Virus record (IMG/VR): IMGVR_UViG_3300017755_003158
Location: 1-64,000 of that record
Length of the DNA: 64,000 nt
Direction: 5' to 3' (one strand)
Origin: a virus
Positions 41,962 through 49,239 of this stretch are shown one piece after another; position 1 is the first letter of the stretch, and every line of letters starts with the position of its first letter. Made by a program: the position numbers and the translations under genes. The notes below the pieces were generated by a model. That model was given only the letters and a program-made list of their open reading frames with translations. It had not been told where the DNA came from and ran no database searches.

Positions 41962-42244
41962 AGAACAAATGGATATGTTTGGCGATCCTACTGATAAGAA
42001 AAGGATATTGGAACTTGAAGCAGAAGTAAAAAACTTGAGACAGGCATACGATGTATTGGCTCAAGAATATGAGAAACTATCAGACCAAGTACCAACTGCA
42101 ATGAAAGATATACGAACTGAACCACTTTACACAAACGAAGTGGTTAATGCTGAAACTGGACAACGAAGAAGAGTCCCCACTAGAAAACTGGCAGACTGGG
42201 AAGAAGCTGGTGTACCAAAGGAGCAAATACATGGCTGGGATTGA
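41954..42244 (+). CDS. Coiled-coil hypothetical protein (96 aa)
   Basis: The N-terminal MTEEQMDMFGD precedes a leucine-heptad helix (KRILELEAEVKNLRQAYDVL) and a short basic C-terminal region (GQRRRVPTRKLADWEEAG). It overlaps the ketosynthase stop by 8 nt. Function unknown. Confidence 0.5.
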   Translation: MTEEQMDMFGDPTDKKRILELEAEVKNLRQAYDVLAQEYEKLSDQVPTAMKDIRTEPLYTNEVVNAETGQRRRVPTRKLADWEEAGVPKEQIHGWD

Positions 42245-42650
42245 TAACATGGCTGGAATAACTAAATTATTTGAAAGTAAAAAACCATTTGATATGGTAA
42301 AGGAATGGATGGAAATAGCAGGTCAACAAGCACCATCTGAAGAACTTGCCGATACTGGTTTTAATCAACAAGCAGAACTATATGCTAATCTAATTGATGA
42401 AGAATTTAATGAATTCATGGCAGCATATGGAATGAAAGATGAAGTCGAACAGCTTGATGCTGTATGCGACTTAATCTGGGTTGCTGCTGGATATGCTCAC
42501 TCGAAAGGGTGGGATTTAACTAAAGCATTCGCAGAAGTTGGTCGTTCCAACTACTCAAAAACACCCTTCACAAAGGATGAATCTACAGGAAAAGTGACTA
42601 AAAGTAAGAATTTTTCACCACCTAATCTTAAAAAGTTTATAAGTAATTGA
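42231..42650 (+). CDS. MazG-like nucleoside triphosphate pyrophosphohydrolase
   Basis: The start at 42231 follows AAGGAG and gives 139 residues. The all-alpha NTP-PPase signature is EEFNEF followed by EQLDAVCDLIWVAAGYA, supplying the EExxE and ExxD metal ligands. MazG-type enzymes hydrolyse NTPs or dNTPs to the monophosphate, and in phages they have been proposed to influence nucleotide pools or alarmone signalling. A 5'-nucleotidase and a (p)ppGpp-hydrolase-like gene follow. Confidence 0.75.
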   Translation: MAGIDNMAGITKLFESKKPFDMVKEWMEIAGQQAPSEELADTGFNQQAELYANLIDEEFNEFMAAYGMKDEVEQLDAVCDLIWVAAGYAHSKGWDLTKAFAEVGRSNYSKTPFTKDESTGKVTKSKNFSPPNLKKFISN

Positions 42651-42691
42651 TTTTTAATAACTTTTTAATCTAAAAAAATAGACGATTTTAC

Positions 42692-42720
42692 TTGACATTT
42701 GTCTAAAAATGGAGTAGAAT
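42692..42720 (+). promoter_or_regulatory. Sigma70 promoter, leaderless arrangement
   Basis: TTGACA (42692-42697), a 17-bp spacer, and TAGAAT (42715-42720); the best consensus match in the window. The ATG at 42727 is at the expected +1. The upstream 25 bp (AATCTAAAAAAA...GACGATTTTAC from 42667) are almost identical to those before the promoter at 53075, suggesting an UP-type element. Confidence 0.82.
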
Positions 42721-42726
42721 TACTGT

Positions 42727-43251
42727 ATGATTAAAGATAATAAAATAATATATGTCGATATGGATGGTGTATTAGCCAACTTTGACGACTATTACTTCAG
42801 AAATGGAAGGCACTCTTTTATATATGAAGAGTTCCGTGATGAAGTTATGCAGAATAAACTATTTACCAAACTTCCTAGAATGGTAAACATGGATGAATTG
42901 ATGGATTCTACTAGACAGATTGCTGAAAAGCATGGTTATGAAATCCAAATTTTATCTAGTGTTCATACATTATATGATGACCAGTTTGCTGAAAGTTGCA
43001 AACAAAAAAGGTTATGGTTGTTAGAAAATGGTTTGGGTGACTTGGTCACTAATTTCGTGAAAGGTAGAACTGAAAAAGGAACTTTCGGTAAAGATGGTGA
43101 CATCTTAATTGATGACCAACTTACTTGTGTTCATTACTTTAACGATAATGGTGGTGTTGGTATCGGTCATAAAAATGTACTTGATACTCTCACTTTATTA
43201 CAAAAGGTTATCGCCGATAGACATTTACAAGAGGTGGCAGTTGCCAGTTAA
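42727..43251 (+). CDS. HAD-family 5'(3')-deoxyribonucleotidase
   Basis: The protein has 174 residues. The HAD nucleophile motif is VDMDGVLANFDDYY (first Asp nucleophile, second Asp acid/base), and the C-terminal acidic motif is DILIDDQLTCVHYF. NT5C-type enzymes dephosphorylate nucleoside monophosphates, which fits with MazG and ThyX in salvage or pool control. It has no Shine-Dalgarno and is probably translated from a leaderless transcript. Confidence 0.8.
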   Translation: MIKDNKIIYVDMDGVLANFDDYYFRNGRHSFIYEEFRDEVMQNKLFTKLPRMVNMDELMDSTRQIAEKHGYEIQILSSVHTLYDDQFAESCKQKRLWLLENGLGDLVTNFVKGRTEKGTFGKDGDILIDDQLTCVHYFNDNGGVGIGHKNVLDTLTLLQKVIADRHLQEVAVAS

Positions 43252-43789
43252 AAAGCACGACGGAAATTTGTTTAAAGGCATATTTTCCCCAAGAATAAAT
43301 CTCGCTGGTACTTATGCGAAGAATGCTCATATTGGGCAAAAGAGAAAGTACACTGGCGAGCCATACATCACACATCCTACAGCAGTTGCTGAATTATTAA
43401 GAATTAATTACAAAGATACTACTGAGGATATGTACATGGCAGCATTATTGCATGATGTAGTTGAAGATACACCTGCATCACATGAAGAAATAGCACGATT
43501 CTTTGGCGACAAAGTTAGCGAACTGGTTAGAGGTTTGACTGATGTATCAAAGCCAGAAGATGGGAATCGTGCTACTAGAAAAGCAATGGATCGTGACCAT
43601 CTTGCTCAAGGTAGTAAGGAAGTACAAACGATAAAAGTTTTTGACCTTATACATAATACTGAGTCTATAAAAGAACACGATCCTGAATTCTACAAAGTGT
43701 TCAAGTTAGAGAAACAAGATTTACTTAATGTGATGACTAAAGTAGATCCAGAAATTAAACAACTCGGATGGGAGAGTATAACCCCATAG
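43241..43789 (+). CDS. SpoT/MESH1-like HD-domain hydrolase
   Basis: The likely start is TTG at 43241, following GAGG; it gives 182 residues. HD motifs are GEPYITHPTAVAELL (His), AALLHDVVEDTPAS (HD pair) and TIKVFDLIHNTESI (Asp). This is the arrangement of (p)ppGpp 3'-pyrophosphohydrolases; the synthetase and regulatory domains of full SpoT are absent. It may erase the host stringent response during infection, or act on another pyrophosphorylated nucleotide. Confidence 0.8.
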   Translation: MPVKKHDGNLFKGIFSPRINLAGTYAKNAHIGQKRKYTGEPYITHPTAVAELLRINYKDTTEDMYMAALLHDVVEDTPASHEEIARFFGDKVSELVRGLTDVSKPEDGNRATRKAMDRDHLAQGSKEVQTIKVFDLIHNTESIKEHDPEFYKVFKLEKQDLLNVMTKVDPEIKQLGWESITP

Positions 43790-43795
43790 GATAAA

Positions 43796-44233
43796 ATGAG
43801 AGAAGGAATAACTGCTTTCCTAGTCGGAAGTATAGGATTGTTTTGGATATTGAACTTAGCATACGCCAACGCAGATGTCAAAGGATATACTGATGTTCAT
43901 GGATGCCAAGGTGAGTGTCTTGAAGAATACCATAATAAGTTTGGTACATTTACTGAGCAACTTGAAGCAAAGCGAGTAGCGATGCAATCAGAAACACCAG
44001 CTGATAGAGGTGCTAAGAAATATGTTAATTGTAATATGTGTCATGGTATGAATGGCGAGGGTGGTATTGGTCCAAAATTATCTGGATCTACATCGATTGT
44101 TAAGATGCTAGAGCAATATAAAGCTGGGGAAACTAGAGGTGCCCAGTCAGCATTAATGTGGGGACAGGCAGCAAACCTGTCAACTCAGGATATGGAAGAC
44201 TTACAGGCATATATTGATGGATTTGACATTTAA
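43796..44233 (+). CDS. Exported class I cytochrome c
   Basis: The protein has 145 residues. A signal peptide or anchor (~7-25) precedes the mature protein. The heme-binding motif is CNMCH (79-83). The axial Met is probably Met121 (SALMWGQ), and the C-terminal helix LSTQDMEDLQAYIDGF is typical. An additional Cys pair (HGCQGEC, ~37-41) precedes the heme domain. It would carry electrons in the periplasm, with maturation by host Ccm proteins. An alternative oxidase is encoded 1.7 kb downstream. Confidence 0.85.
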   Translation: MREGITAFLVGSIGLFWILNLAYANADVKGYTDVHGCQGECLEEYHNKFGTFTEQLEAKRVAMQSETPADRGAKKYVNCNMCHGMNGEGGIGPKLSGSTSIVKMLEQYKAGETRGAQSALMWGQAANLSTQDMEDLQAYIDGFDI

Positions 44234-44251
44234 GTTTTTATTAATTAGAAT
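44223..44251 (+). promoter_or_regulatory. Sigma70-like promoter overlapping the cytochrome gene end, leaderless
   Basis: TTGACA (44223-44228, within the last codons of the cytochrome gene), a 17-bp spacer, and TAGAAT (44246-44251). The ATG at 44258 is at the expected +1. Confidence 0.75.
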
Positions 44252-44257
44252 TATAAC

Positions 44258-44419
44258 ATGATTATGACTATATTAGATAGTTTAATAGTTATCGGATTGA
44301 TTACTATTTGTGGTGCTATCGCTTGGGTAGATGTTGAAATGCGTCTAGATAAACGAAAGAAACGCAAAGAAGCTAGAAAACAATTTGAAGAATCTATTGA
44401 TATATCTACAGATGAATAG
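44258..44419 (+). CDS. Small membrane protein (53 aa)
   Basis: A hydrophobic helix (ILDSLIVIGLITICGAIAWV) is followed by a very basic stretch (RLDKRKKRKEARKQ). It has no Shine-Dalgarno; expression depends on the leaderless promoter. Function unknown. Confidence 0.55.
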   Translation: MIMTILDSLIVIGLITICGAIAWVDVEMRLDKRKKRKEARKQFEESIDISTDE

Positions 44420-44427
44420 GTGAAACT

Positions 44428-44640
44428 ATGAGTATTGAAGAAATACAAGGATATCTTGTAATACTAACCCCATTGGCTATGGCGATAGTTGCTATGAGCA
44501 TTTTTACATTACAAGATAAAAGGATAAAAACTTATAGACTTGGTGAGATCGTAAAAGATAAAAACGCACCACCAAAAAAACAGAAAGGTGTGTTTGATAT
44601 GCAGAAAACTGCGTCTTACACGGAAGGAGATAATACATGA
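44428..44640 (+). CDS. Small membrane protein (70 aa)
   Basis: One hydrophobic segment (GYLVILTPLAMAIVAMSIFTL) is followed by a basic/Pro tail. It overlaps the next gene as ATGA. Function unknown. Confidence 0.5.
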   Translation: MSIEEIQGYLVILTPLAMAIVAMSIFTLQDKRIKTYRLGEIVKDKNAPPKKQKGVFDMQKTASYTEGDNT

Positions 44641-45209
44641 ATATCTTTGCATTACATCAGCATCCTGTGGTTGCTGCGAAACAACATTGTGACAAACATG
44701 TTGTTAAAATGATACTAGAAACTGCCCAACTACTTTCTACTGCCCATCGTATGCTTGATGGCGAACTAACTAAACGACCATCGGTATCAGGTAAAACAGA
44801 AACTAAGTATTGGCTCATGGAAAATAGTAATATGGAAAATGTACTTTATCGTGCTACCATGATGAACCATCCTTGTGCTATATGGGTACGAGAAACTGAT
44901 GCTAATTATATGTGGGCATACAATTTATTTACTGCACTCTGTGATGAATATACACATCGCTATGGTAGAGTACACAAAACTGATACACTACTGCGTGAAG
45001 CATTGATGTTTACACCCATAGCTATTAAACGACAGGGTCTAACACCATTTCCTCAAGCGATGCCTGAGGATGTGAAACATAATGATAGCATAGTTGCTTA
45101 TCGTCAATACTATATTAAATACAAAGCAGACTTCGCTAAATGGACTAAGAGGGATGTTCCTACATGGTACGATGAAGTACACGGAACAAATGCTTGTTAT
45201 GCCAGTTAA
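44637..45209 (+). CDS. Conserved phage protein, possibly pyrimidine-dimer-glycosylase-like (190 aa)
   Basis: The features HQHPVVAAKQHCDKHVVKMI, LLSTAHRMLDG, NHPCAIWVRETDANYMWAYN and TPFPQAMPED are shared with a family found in many phages and loosely related to the Pyr_excise superfamily. I cannot identify the glycosylase catalytic Thr or Glu with confidence, so DNA repair is only a possibility. It precedes thyX and overlaps it. Confidence 0.55.
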   Translation: MNIFALHQHPVVAAKQHCDKHVVKMILETAQLLSTAHRMLDGELTKRPSVSGKTETKYWLMENSNMENVLYRATMMNHPCAIWVRETDANYMWAYNLFTALCDEYTHRYGRVHKTDTLLREALMFTPIAIKRQGLTPFPQAMPEDVKHNDSIVAYRQYYIKYKADFAKWTKRDVPTWYDEVHGTNACYAS

Positions 45210-45846
45210 ATTAATATCATACTCGAAAGGACAAAATGGAGATTTATTACAGGAAGTTGCATATTGCGCAAGAGTATCTAATCCATCGAACCAAGCGAAT
45301 GAAGAAACTTCTGAAAAGCTACTCAAATATTTGATGAAGCATAAACACTGGTCACCATTTGAAATGGTATCAGTATGTTTAGAAATTAAAACTACAAGAG
45401 ATATCGCTAGACAAATATTGAGACATAGAAGTTTTTCTTTCCAGGAATTTAGTCAAAGATATGCTGAAGCAAATGATTACACTACTCGTAAAGCTAGAGA
45501 GCAAGATAAAAAGAACAGACAGAACTCTACAGAGTTTGAAGATCGTGAGATTGTAGAATGGTTTAATATGCAACAGATGAAACTTATTAGAGGAGTAAAG
45601 GAATTATATACAGAAGCACTCGGCAAAGGTATAGCCAAAGAACAAGCTAGAGCCATATTGCCTGAGGGTATGACTGAAAGTACCCTATATATGAATGGAA
45701 CATTGCGTTCATGGATGCATTATATAGATCTAAGAACTGCAAATGGTACTCAAAAAGAACACATGGATATAGCTAGTGAATGTGCTGATGCTATTGAAGA
45801 AGTTTTTCCTATGATACAGGACTTTAATCATGATGAAGAAAATTAG
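45190..45846 (+). CDS. thyX: Flavin-dependent thymidylate synthase
   Basis: The start is 45190 (GGA just upstream) or 45199; about 218 residues. The ThyX motif is RHRSFSFQEFSQRY, with the preceding HKHWSPFE and IARQIL helix and the C-terminal NGTLRSWMHYIDLR. ThyX methylates dUMP using methylene-tetrahydrofolate, FAD and NADPH, giving the phage its own dTMP supply, typical of marine T4-like phages. Confidence 0.93.
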   Translation: MLVMPVKLISYSKGQNGDLLQEVAYCARVSNPSNQANEETSEKLLKYLMKHKHWSPFEMVSVCLEIKTTRDIARQILRHRSFSFQEFSQRYAEANDYTTRKAREQDKKNRQNSTEFEDREIVEWFNMQQMKLIRGVKELYTEALGKGIAKEQARAILPEGMTESTLYMNGTLRSWMHYIDLRTANGTQKEHMDIASECADAIEEVFPMIQDFNHDEEN

Positions 45847-45973
45847 TGAACAAATAGAAATATGTAAATGCCATTGGAAAACTATTTTTGTTGGTAGTTT
45901 TATCATGCACTTTATGTTTGACTGGCTCATATTTGGATTTGGGGTATTACTAGGGATGCATATAGGACATTAA
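45833..45973 (+). CDS. Small membrane protein (46 aa)
   Basis: Begins inside the thyX 3' end and stops just before the alternative oxidase gene. A Cys pair CKCHW is followed by a hydrophobic helix (FVGSFIMHFMFDWLIFGFGV). Its placement might suggest an accessory to the oxidase, but nothing more is seen. Confidence 0.5.
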   Translation: MKKISEQIEICKCHWKTIFVGSFIMHFMFDWLIFGFGVLLGMHIGH

Positions 45974-45977
45974 ATGA

Positions 45978-46553
45978 ATGGGGGAAATAATTAAAGATAA
46001 GTTTGCGAAGAGCATGACTATGTTCTTTCGTTTCATAGCCGATACTTTTTTTGCTAAAAGGTATGGGCATCGTGCAGTCGTATTAGAAACTGTTGCTGCA
46101 GTTCCTGGAATGGTTGCTGGTGTTTGGCTACATATGAAATCTCTTCGTAAGATGAAGAGTGGCTTGGGTCCAAAGATTCGCGAGATGATGGATGAAGCTG
46201 AGAATGAAAGAATGCATCTAATGATTTTTATTGATATCGCAAAACCATCATGGTTAGAACGATACATAGTTTTATTTGCTCAGTTTATTTTTATTATTTT
46301 TTATTTACTACTATATATTTTCTTTCCTAAAACTGCTCATCGTATGACACATTATTTTGAAGAGGAAGCAGTAAAAAGTTATACACAATATTTACATATG
46401 GTAGAGTCTGGACAAACTGAAAATGTCGACGCACCACAGATAGCGATAGATTATTACAAATTAAAAAAGAGTGCGAAACTAACAGATGTAATTAAAAAGG
46501 TAAGGGCAGATGAAGAAAAACACTCGCAAGTCAATAAAAGATATTCGGAGTAG
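45978..46553 (+). CDS. Alternative oxidase (AOX/PTOX family diiron quinol oxidase)
   Basis: The protein has 191 residues. All four family motifs are present: LETVAAVPGMV (Glu37), NERMHLM (Glu77, His80), FEEEAVKSYT (Glu129) and RADEEKH (Glu179, His182), giving the six ligands of the diiron centre. A hydrophobic stretch (~96-117) would bind the membrane. AOX oxidises ubiquinol directly with O2, bypassing the proton-pumping oxidases. PTOX relatives are well known in cyanophages; here it stands without photosynthesis genes. It is somewhat shorter than plant AOX but contains the full catalytic core. Confidence 0.92.
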   Translation: MGEIIKDKFAKSMTMFFRFIADTFFAKRYGHRAVVLETVAAVPGMVAGVWLHMKSLRKMKSGLGPKIREMMDEAENERMHLMIFIDIAKPSWLERYIVLFAQFIFIIFYLLLYIFFPKTAHRMTHYFEEEAVKSYTQYLHMVESGQTENVDAPQIAIDYYKLKKSAKLTDVIKKVRADEEKHSQVNKRYSE

Positions 46554-46647
46554 AGACCCTGTTGCCAAAGAACTACGCACACCCAAGTATAGAAGTCAGG
46601 TTGTGCCTAATAAAAAGAAACACTTACCACCGATAGAAGAGTTATAA
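46510..46647 (+). CDS. Small basic conserved phage protein (45 aa)
   Basis: Starts inside the AOX 3' end. The sequence SIKDIRSRDPVAKELRTPKY followed by RSQVV and Lys runs is a recognisable small protein conserved in many marine and T4-like phages. Function unknown. Confidence 0.65.
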   Translation: MKKNTRKSIKDIRSRDPVAKELRTPKYRSQVVPNKKKHLPPIEEL

Positions 46648-46650
46648 ATA
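46643..46650 (+). promoter_or_regulatory. Late promoter TATAAATA, leaderless arrangement
   Basis: An exact T4 late-promoter octamer ending 5 nt before the ATG at 46656. No Shine-Dalgarno fits between. Confidence 0.65.
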
Positions 46651-46655
46651 TAGTA

Positions 46656-47735
46656 ATGAAAATTATAAAGACTACCACACCCAAAGAAGTTCGTGATTTC
46701 GATGGTGAATATCCAAAAAAACTAGAACCAACTGATGTTGTCGAGATATTTCAGACTCCACTGACTGGCTCATATAACTGGGATTATACAGTACAAGATA
46801 ATCGCATTCGTAAGTTGTATGAATTAGGCAAGGAGTTAAACTGGAATGTAGAGGTTGATGTTGATTGGTCGCCAGAGTTTGAAGGTATCACTGATGAAGA
46901 GTTTGAGTTTGAAGATAATCAATGGACTGAACATGAAATGTATAAAGGCTGGGATACAAAGAAACGAAAAGCATTTTTACATGACCAAAACGCATGGGCA
47001 CTTAGTCAGTTTTTACATGGTGAGCAAGGTGCTTTACTTGTAGCAAGTCAGTTAGCATCCTGTGCTCCAACATTCAACGCAAAGTTGTATGCAGCAAGTC
47101 AAACCTTTGACGAAGCAAGACATGTAGAAGCATTTAACAAATATTTACAGACAAGAATTAAAACGAGTTGGCCAATAGGAACTGGTCTGAAAACTTTACT
47201 AGATAAAATACTTACTGACCCAAGATGGGATTTAAAGTTTATCGGAATGCAAGTAATTATTGAAGGACTCGCACTCGCAGCATTTAATGCTTCAAAAGAA
47301 TCAAGTCGTGACCCAGTATATAAAGAGATGATTGGATTAATCATTAGAGATGAAGCTAGGCATGTGACTTTTGGTATTAATTATTTACATGAGTTTGTTA
47401 AAACTTTATCAGAAGAAGAAGTATTAGATCGTGCTAAGTTTGCACTTGAAGCATGTACAGTATCAAGAAATAGATTAAGACCTTTTGAAGTATGGAAAAA
47501 ATATGGATTAGATTTAGTAGCAACTGAAGAATATTCAAAAGAAAATTTATTTCAAACACAGTTTCAAGAAGTATTGTTCAGTAGAATAATGCCTAACCTG
47601 AAAAAAATTGGATTACTTCCTGAAGAAGTTATTCCTGGATATGAAAAACTAGGAGTGCTGAAATACAGTGAAAGTGATAGTGATTATGAATTAGACTGGG
47701 ATGAACTCAGTAAACCTTTAAAGGAAGCAGTATAA
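46656..47735 (+). CDS. Ferritin-like diiron enzyme (359 aa)
   Basis: Two diiron half-sites are apparent: HGEQGALL with FDEARHVEAF (~122 and ~150), and IIEGLALAAF with RDEARHVTFG (~205 and ~235). The pattern of four helices with ExxH pairs matches ferritin-like oxygenases such as AurF-type N-oxygenases, R2-like oxidases and related monooxygenases. NrdB is a separate gene, and the Tyr of NrdB is not matched here. Substrate unknown; acyl or amino groups are options. A late promoter precedes it. Confidence 0.75.
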   Translation: MKIIKTTTPKEVRDFDGEYPKKLEPTDVVEIFQTPLTGSYNWDYTVQDNRIRKLYELGKELNWNVEVDVDWSPEFEGITDEEFEFEDNQWTEHEMYKGWDTKKRKAFLHDQNAWALSQFLHGEQGALLVASQLASCAPTFNAKLYAASQTFDEARHVEAFNKYLQTRIKTSWPIGTGLKTLLDKILTDPRWDLKFIGMQVIIEGLALAAFNASKESSRDPVYKEMIGLIIRDEARHVTFGINYLHEFVKTLSEEEVLDRAKFALEACTVSRNRLRPFEVWKKYGLDLVATEEYSKENLFQTQFQEVLFSRIMPNLKKIGLLPEEVIPGYEKLGVLKYSESDSDYELDWDELSKPLKEAV

Positions 47736-47736
47736 T

Positions 47737-47985
47737 ATGCCTTTATATAATGTAAAAAATAAAAAGACTGGCGAAGTAAAAGAATTATTTTGTAGTTATG
47801 ATGACAAAGTAAAGTATTTAGAAACCAATAAAGATTGGGAATCTATGATATCTGCACCAAATATCGGAGAAGCAGGTATCCTAGCAGGAACAGATGCTAG
47901 AAAAAAAGCAACAGGATTTAGAGATGTACTTGAAAGAGTAAGAACTAAAAATCCTGGAAGTAAGATAAACACAGAAGTATTTTAA
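47737..47985 (+). CDS. FmdB-like small phage protein (82 aa)
   Basis: The start MPLYNVKNKKTGEVKE and the C-terminal GFRDVLERVRTKNPGS match a small family next to phoH in T4-like phages, sometimes annotated as an FmdB-type regulator. The zinc-ribbon cysteines are reduced to one Cys (ELFCSY), so metal binding is doubtful. Confidence 0.65.
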   Translation: MPLYNVKNKKTGEVKELFCSYDDKVKYLETNKDWESMISAPNIGEAGILAGTDARKKATGFRDVLERVRTKNPGSKINTEVF

Positions 47986-47986
47986 T

Positions 47987-48742
47987 ATGCCCAGAGCGAA
48001 AAAAGCAGATGCTCCATCTGCTAAAGCAAAGTTGAAGATCGCCGATCTCAAACGAGTCGATCCTCTCAACGATAGTCAGAAAAAGTTTTTTGACTTCTAT
48101 AATGATAAAAGTAAACAAATCATTATGGCTCATGGTGTAGCTGGTACAGGTAAAACTTATATTGCGATGTATAAAGCATTAGAGTCTGTACTGAATAAAG
48201 AGTTTGAGAAAGTTTTGATTATTCGATCTGCTGTACAAAGTAGAGAGATTGGTCATTTGCCAGGAGATCTAGAAGAAAAGCTAGAACAATATCAACTGCC
48301 ATATAAACATATAGCATCGGCATTGTTCGCTAAGAAAGTAGATAATCTGGTTTATCCTGACCCATACGATAGGTTGATGACGCAACACAATTTAGATTTT
48401 GCTTCAACATCTTTCGTCAGGGGATTAACATTTGATGACACTGTAGTAATAGTGGACGAATGTCAAAATCTAAACTGGGAGGAACTTGACACAATTATTA
48501 CAAGGGTGGGTGACCATTCTCGTATTGTGTTTTGTGGCGACTATCGCCAAACTGATTTAAGAAAGGGCACCGAAAGGGAAGGTCTTTTTAATTTCATGGA
48601 GATAGTAAGGCATATGAATAGTTATGCTCGTGTCGAGTTTACAGTAAACGACATCGTCAGAAGTGACTTAGTAAAAGAATATATCATTGCTAAGATTAAA
48701 TCTGAAGATGCTAAACCTAAACAAACAAGGAGTAAACGATAA
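47987..48742 (+). CDS. phoH: PhoH-like ATPase
   Basis: The protein has 251 residues. Walker A is GVAGTGKT (~50-57), Walker B is VVIVDECQN, and further motifs are RSAVQSREIGHLPGD and FCGDYRQTD. PhoH is an ATPase linked to RNA metabolism and phosphate stress and is common in marine phages. The basic tail is Lys/Arg-rich. Confidence 0.9.
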   Translation: MPRAKKADAPSAKAKLKIADLKRVDPLNDSQKKFFDFYNDKSKQIIMAHGVAGTGKTYIAMYKALESVLNKEFEKVLIIRSAVQSREIGHLPGDLEEKLEQYQLPYKHIASALFAKKVDNLVYPDPYDRLMTQHNLDFASTSFVRGLTFDDTVVIVDECQNLNWEELDTIITRVGDHSRIVFCGDYRQTDLRKGTEREGLFNFMEIVRHMNSYARVEFTVNDIVRSDLVKEYIIAKIKSEDAKPKQTRSKR

Positions 48743-48867
48743 TGTTAGATATTCTATTCTGGATTGCAGTTGGTGCTTTCATCGGCTGGAATTTTCCACA
48801 ACCCTTTTGGGCGAGTTGGATTGAAACAACTGTAAAAGGTTGGCTTTCAAAAATTAATACAAAATAA
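48742..48867 (+). CDS. Small membrane protein (41 aa)
   Basis: The ATG overlaps the phoH stop by one base. ILFWIAVGAFIGWNFPQPFW is a motif I recognise from small proteins following phoH in marine T4-like phages. One membrane helix. Function unknown. Confidence 0.65.
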   Translation: MLDILFWIAVGAFIGWNFPQPFWASWIETTVKGWLSKINTK

Positions 48868-48882
48868 CTAAAAGGAGATATT

Positions 48883-49113
48883 ATGCAAAAAGTTATTGAT
48901 TGGTTGAAATGTGTAGGAGCAAAATTGTTTCCTGTTCTTGATACAAATAAAGATGGTGTTCTTGATAAAGAAGACTTTAAGTATCTTGAAAAGAAAACTA
49001 AAGACGAGCTCGAAGCACTTGGTCGTAAGATTGGTGTTGAACTAGACAAAAGACAAACCAAAGCAAAGTTAATTGCTGCAATTAAAAAAGCAAAAAAGAA
49101 ATTAAAGGTGTAA
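48883..49113 (+). CDS. EF-hand/HeH-like small protein (76 aa)
   Basis: The N-terminal loop DTNKDGVLDKEDF is an EF-hand-type calcium site. The C-terminal part (ELEALGRKIGVELDKRQTKA, then KLIAAI) resembles a HeH/SAP helix-extension-helix fold that binds nucleic acid or protein. AAAGGAG precedes the ATG. Confidence 0.65.
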   Translation: MQKVIDWLKCVGAKLFPVLDTNKDGVLDKEDFKYLEKKTKDELEALGRKIGVELDKRQTKAKLIAAIKKAKKKLKV

Positions 49114-49239
49114 GTGGAGCAGTAAATGGTAAACAACCTCTTCGTTTTCGTAAGAGGAATGCTATTCGCAGGAATGCGAAAGTTGTACCATTTCATCCCT
49201 GGCACCTTTATAAAGATTTTACAACAAAGGAGTAAATCA

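Noticed and set aside
43109-43240. Longer N-terminus for the HD hydrolase from 43109
   Set aside because: These residues are hydrophobic shadow of the nucleotidase gene in another frame; the HD family homology begins after the TTG at 43241.
49114-49239. A very basic short frame (PLRFRKRNAIRRNAK) just before the lysozyme gene
   Set aside because: An upstream stop at 49083 leaves no ATG, GTG or TTG in that frame before the peptide; the lysozyme start at 49240 has a clear ribosome site.
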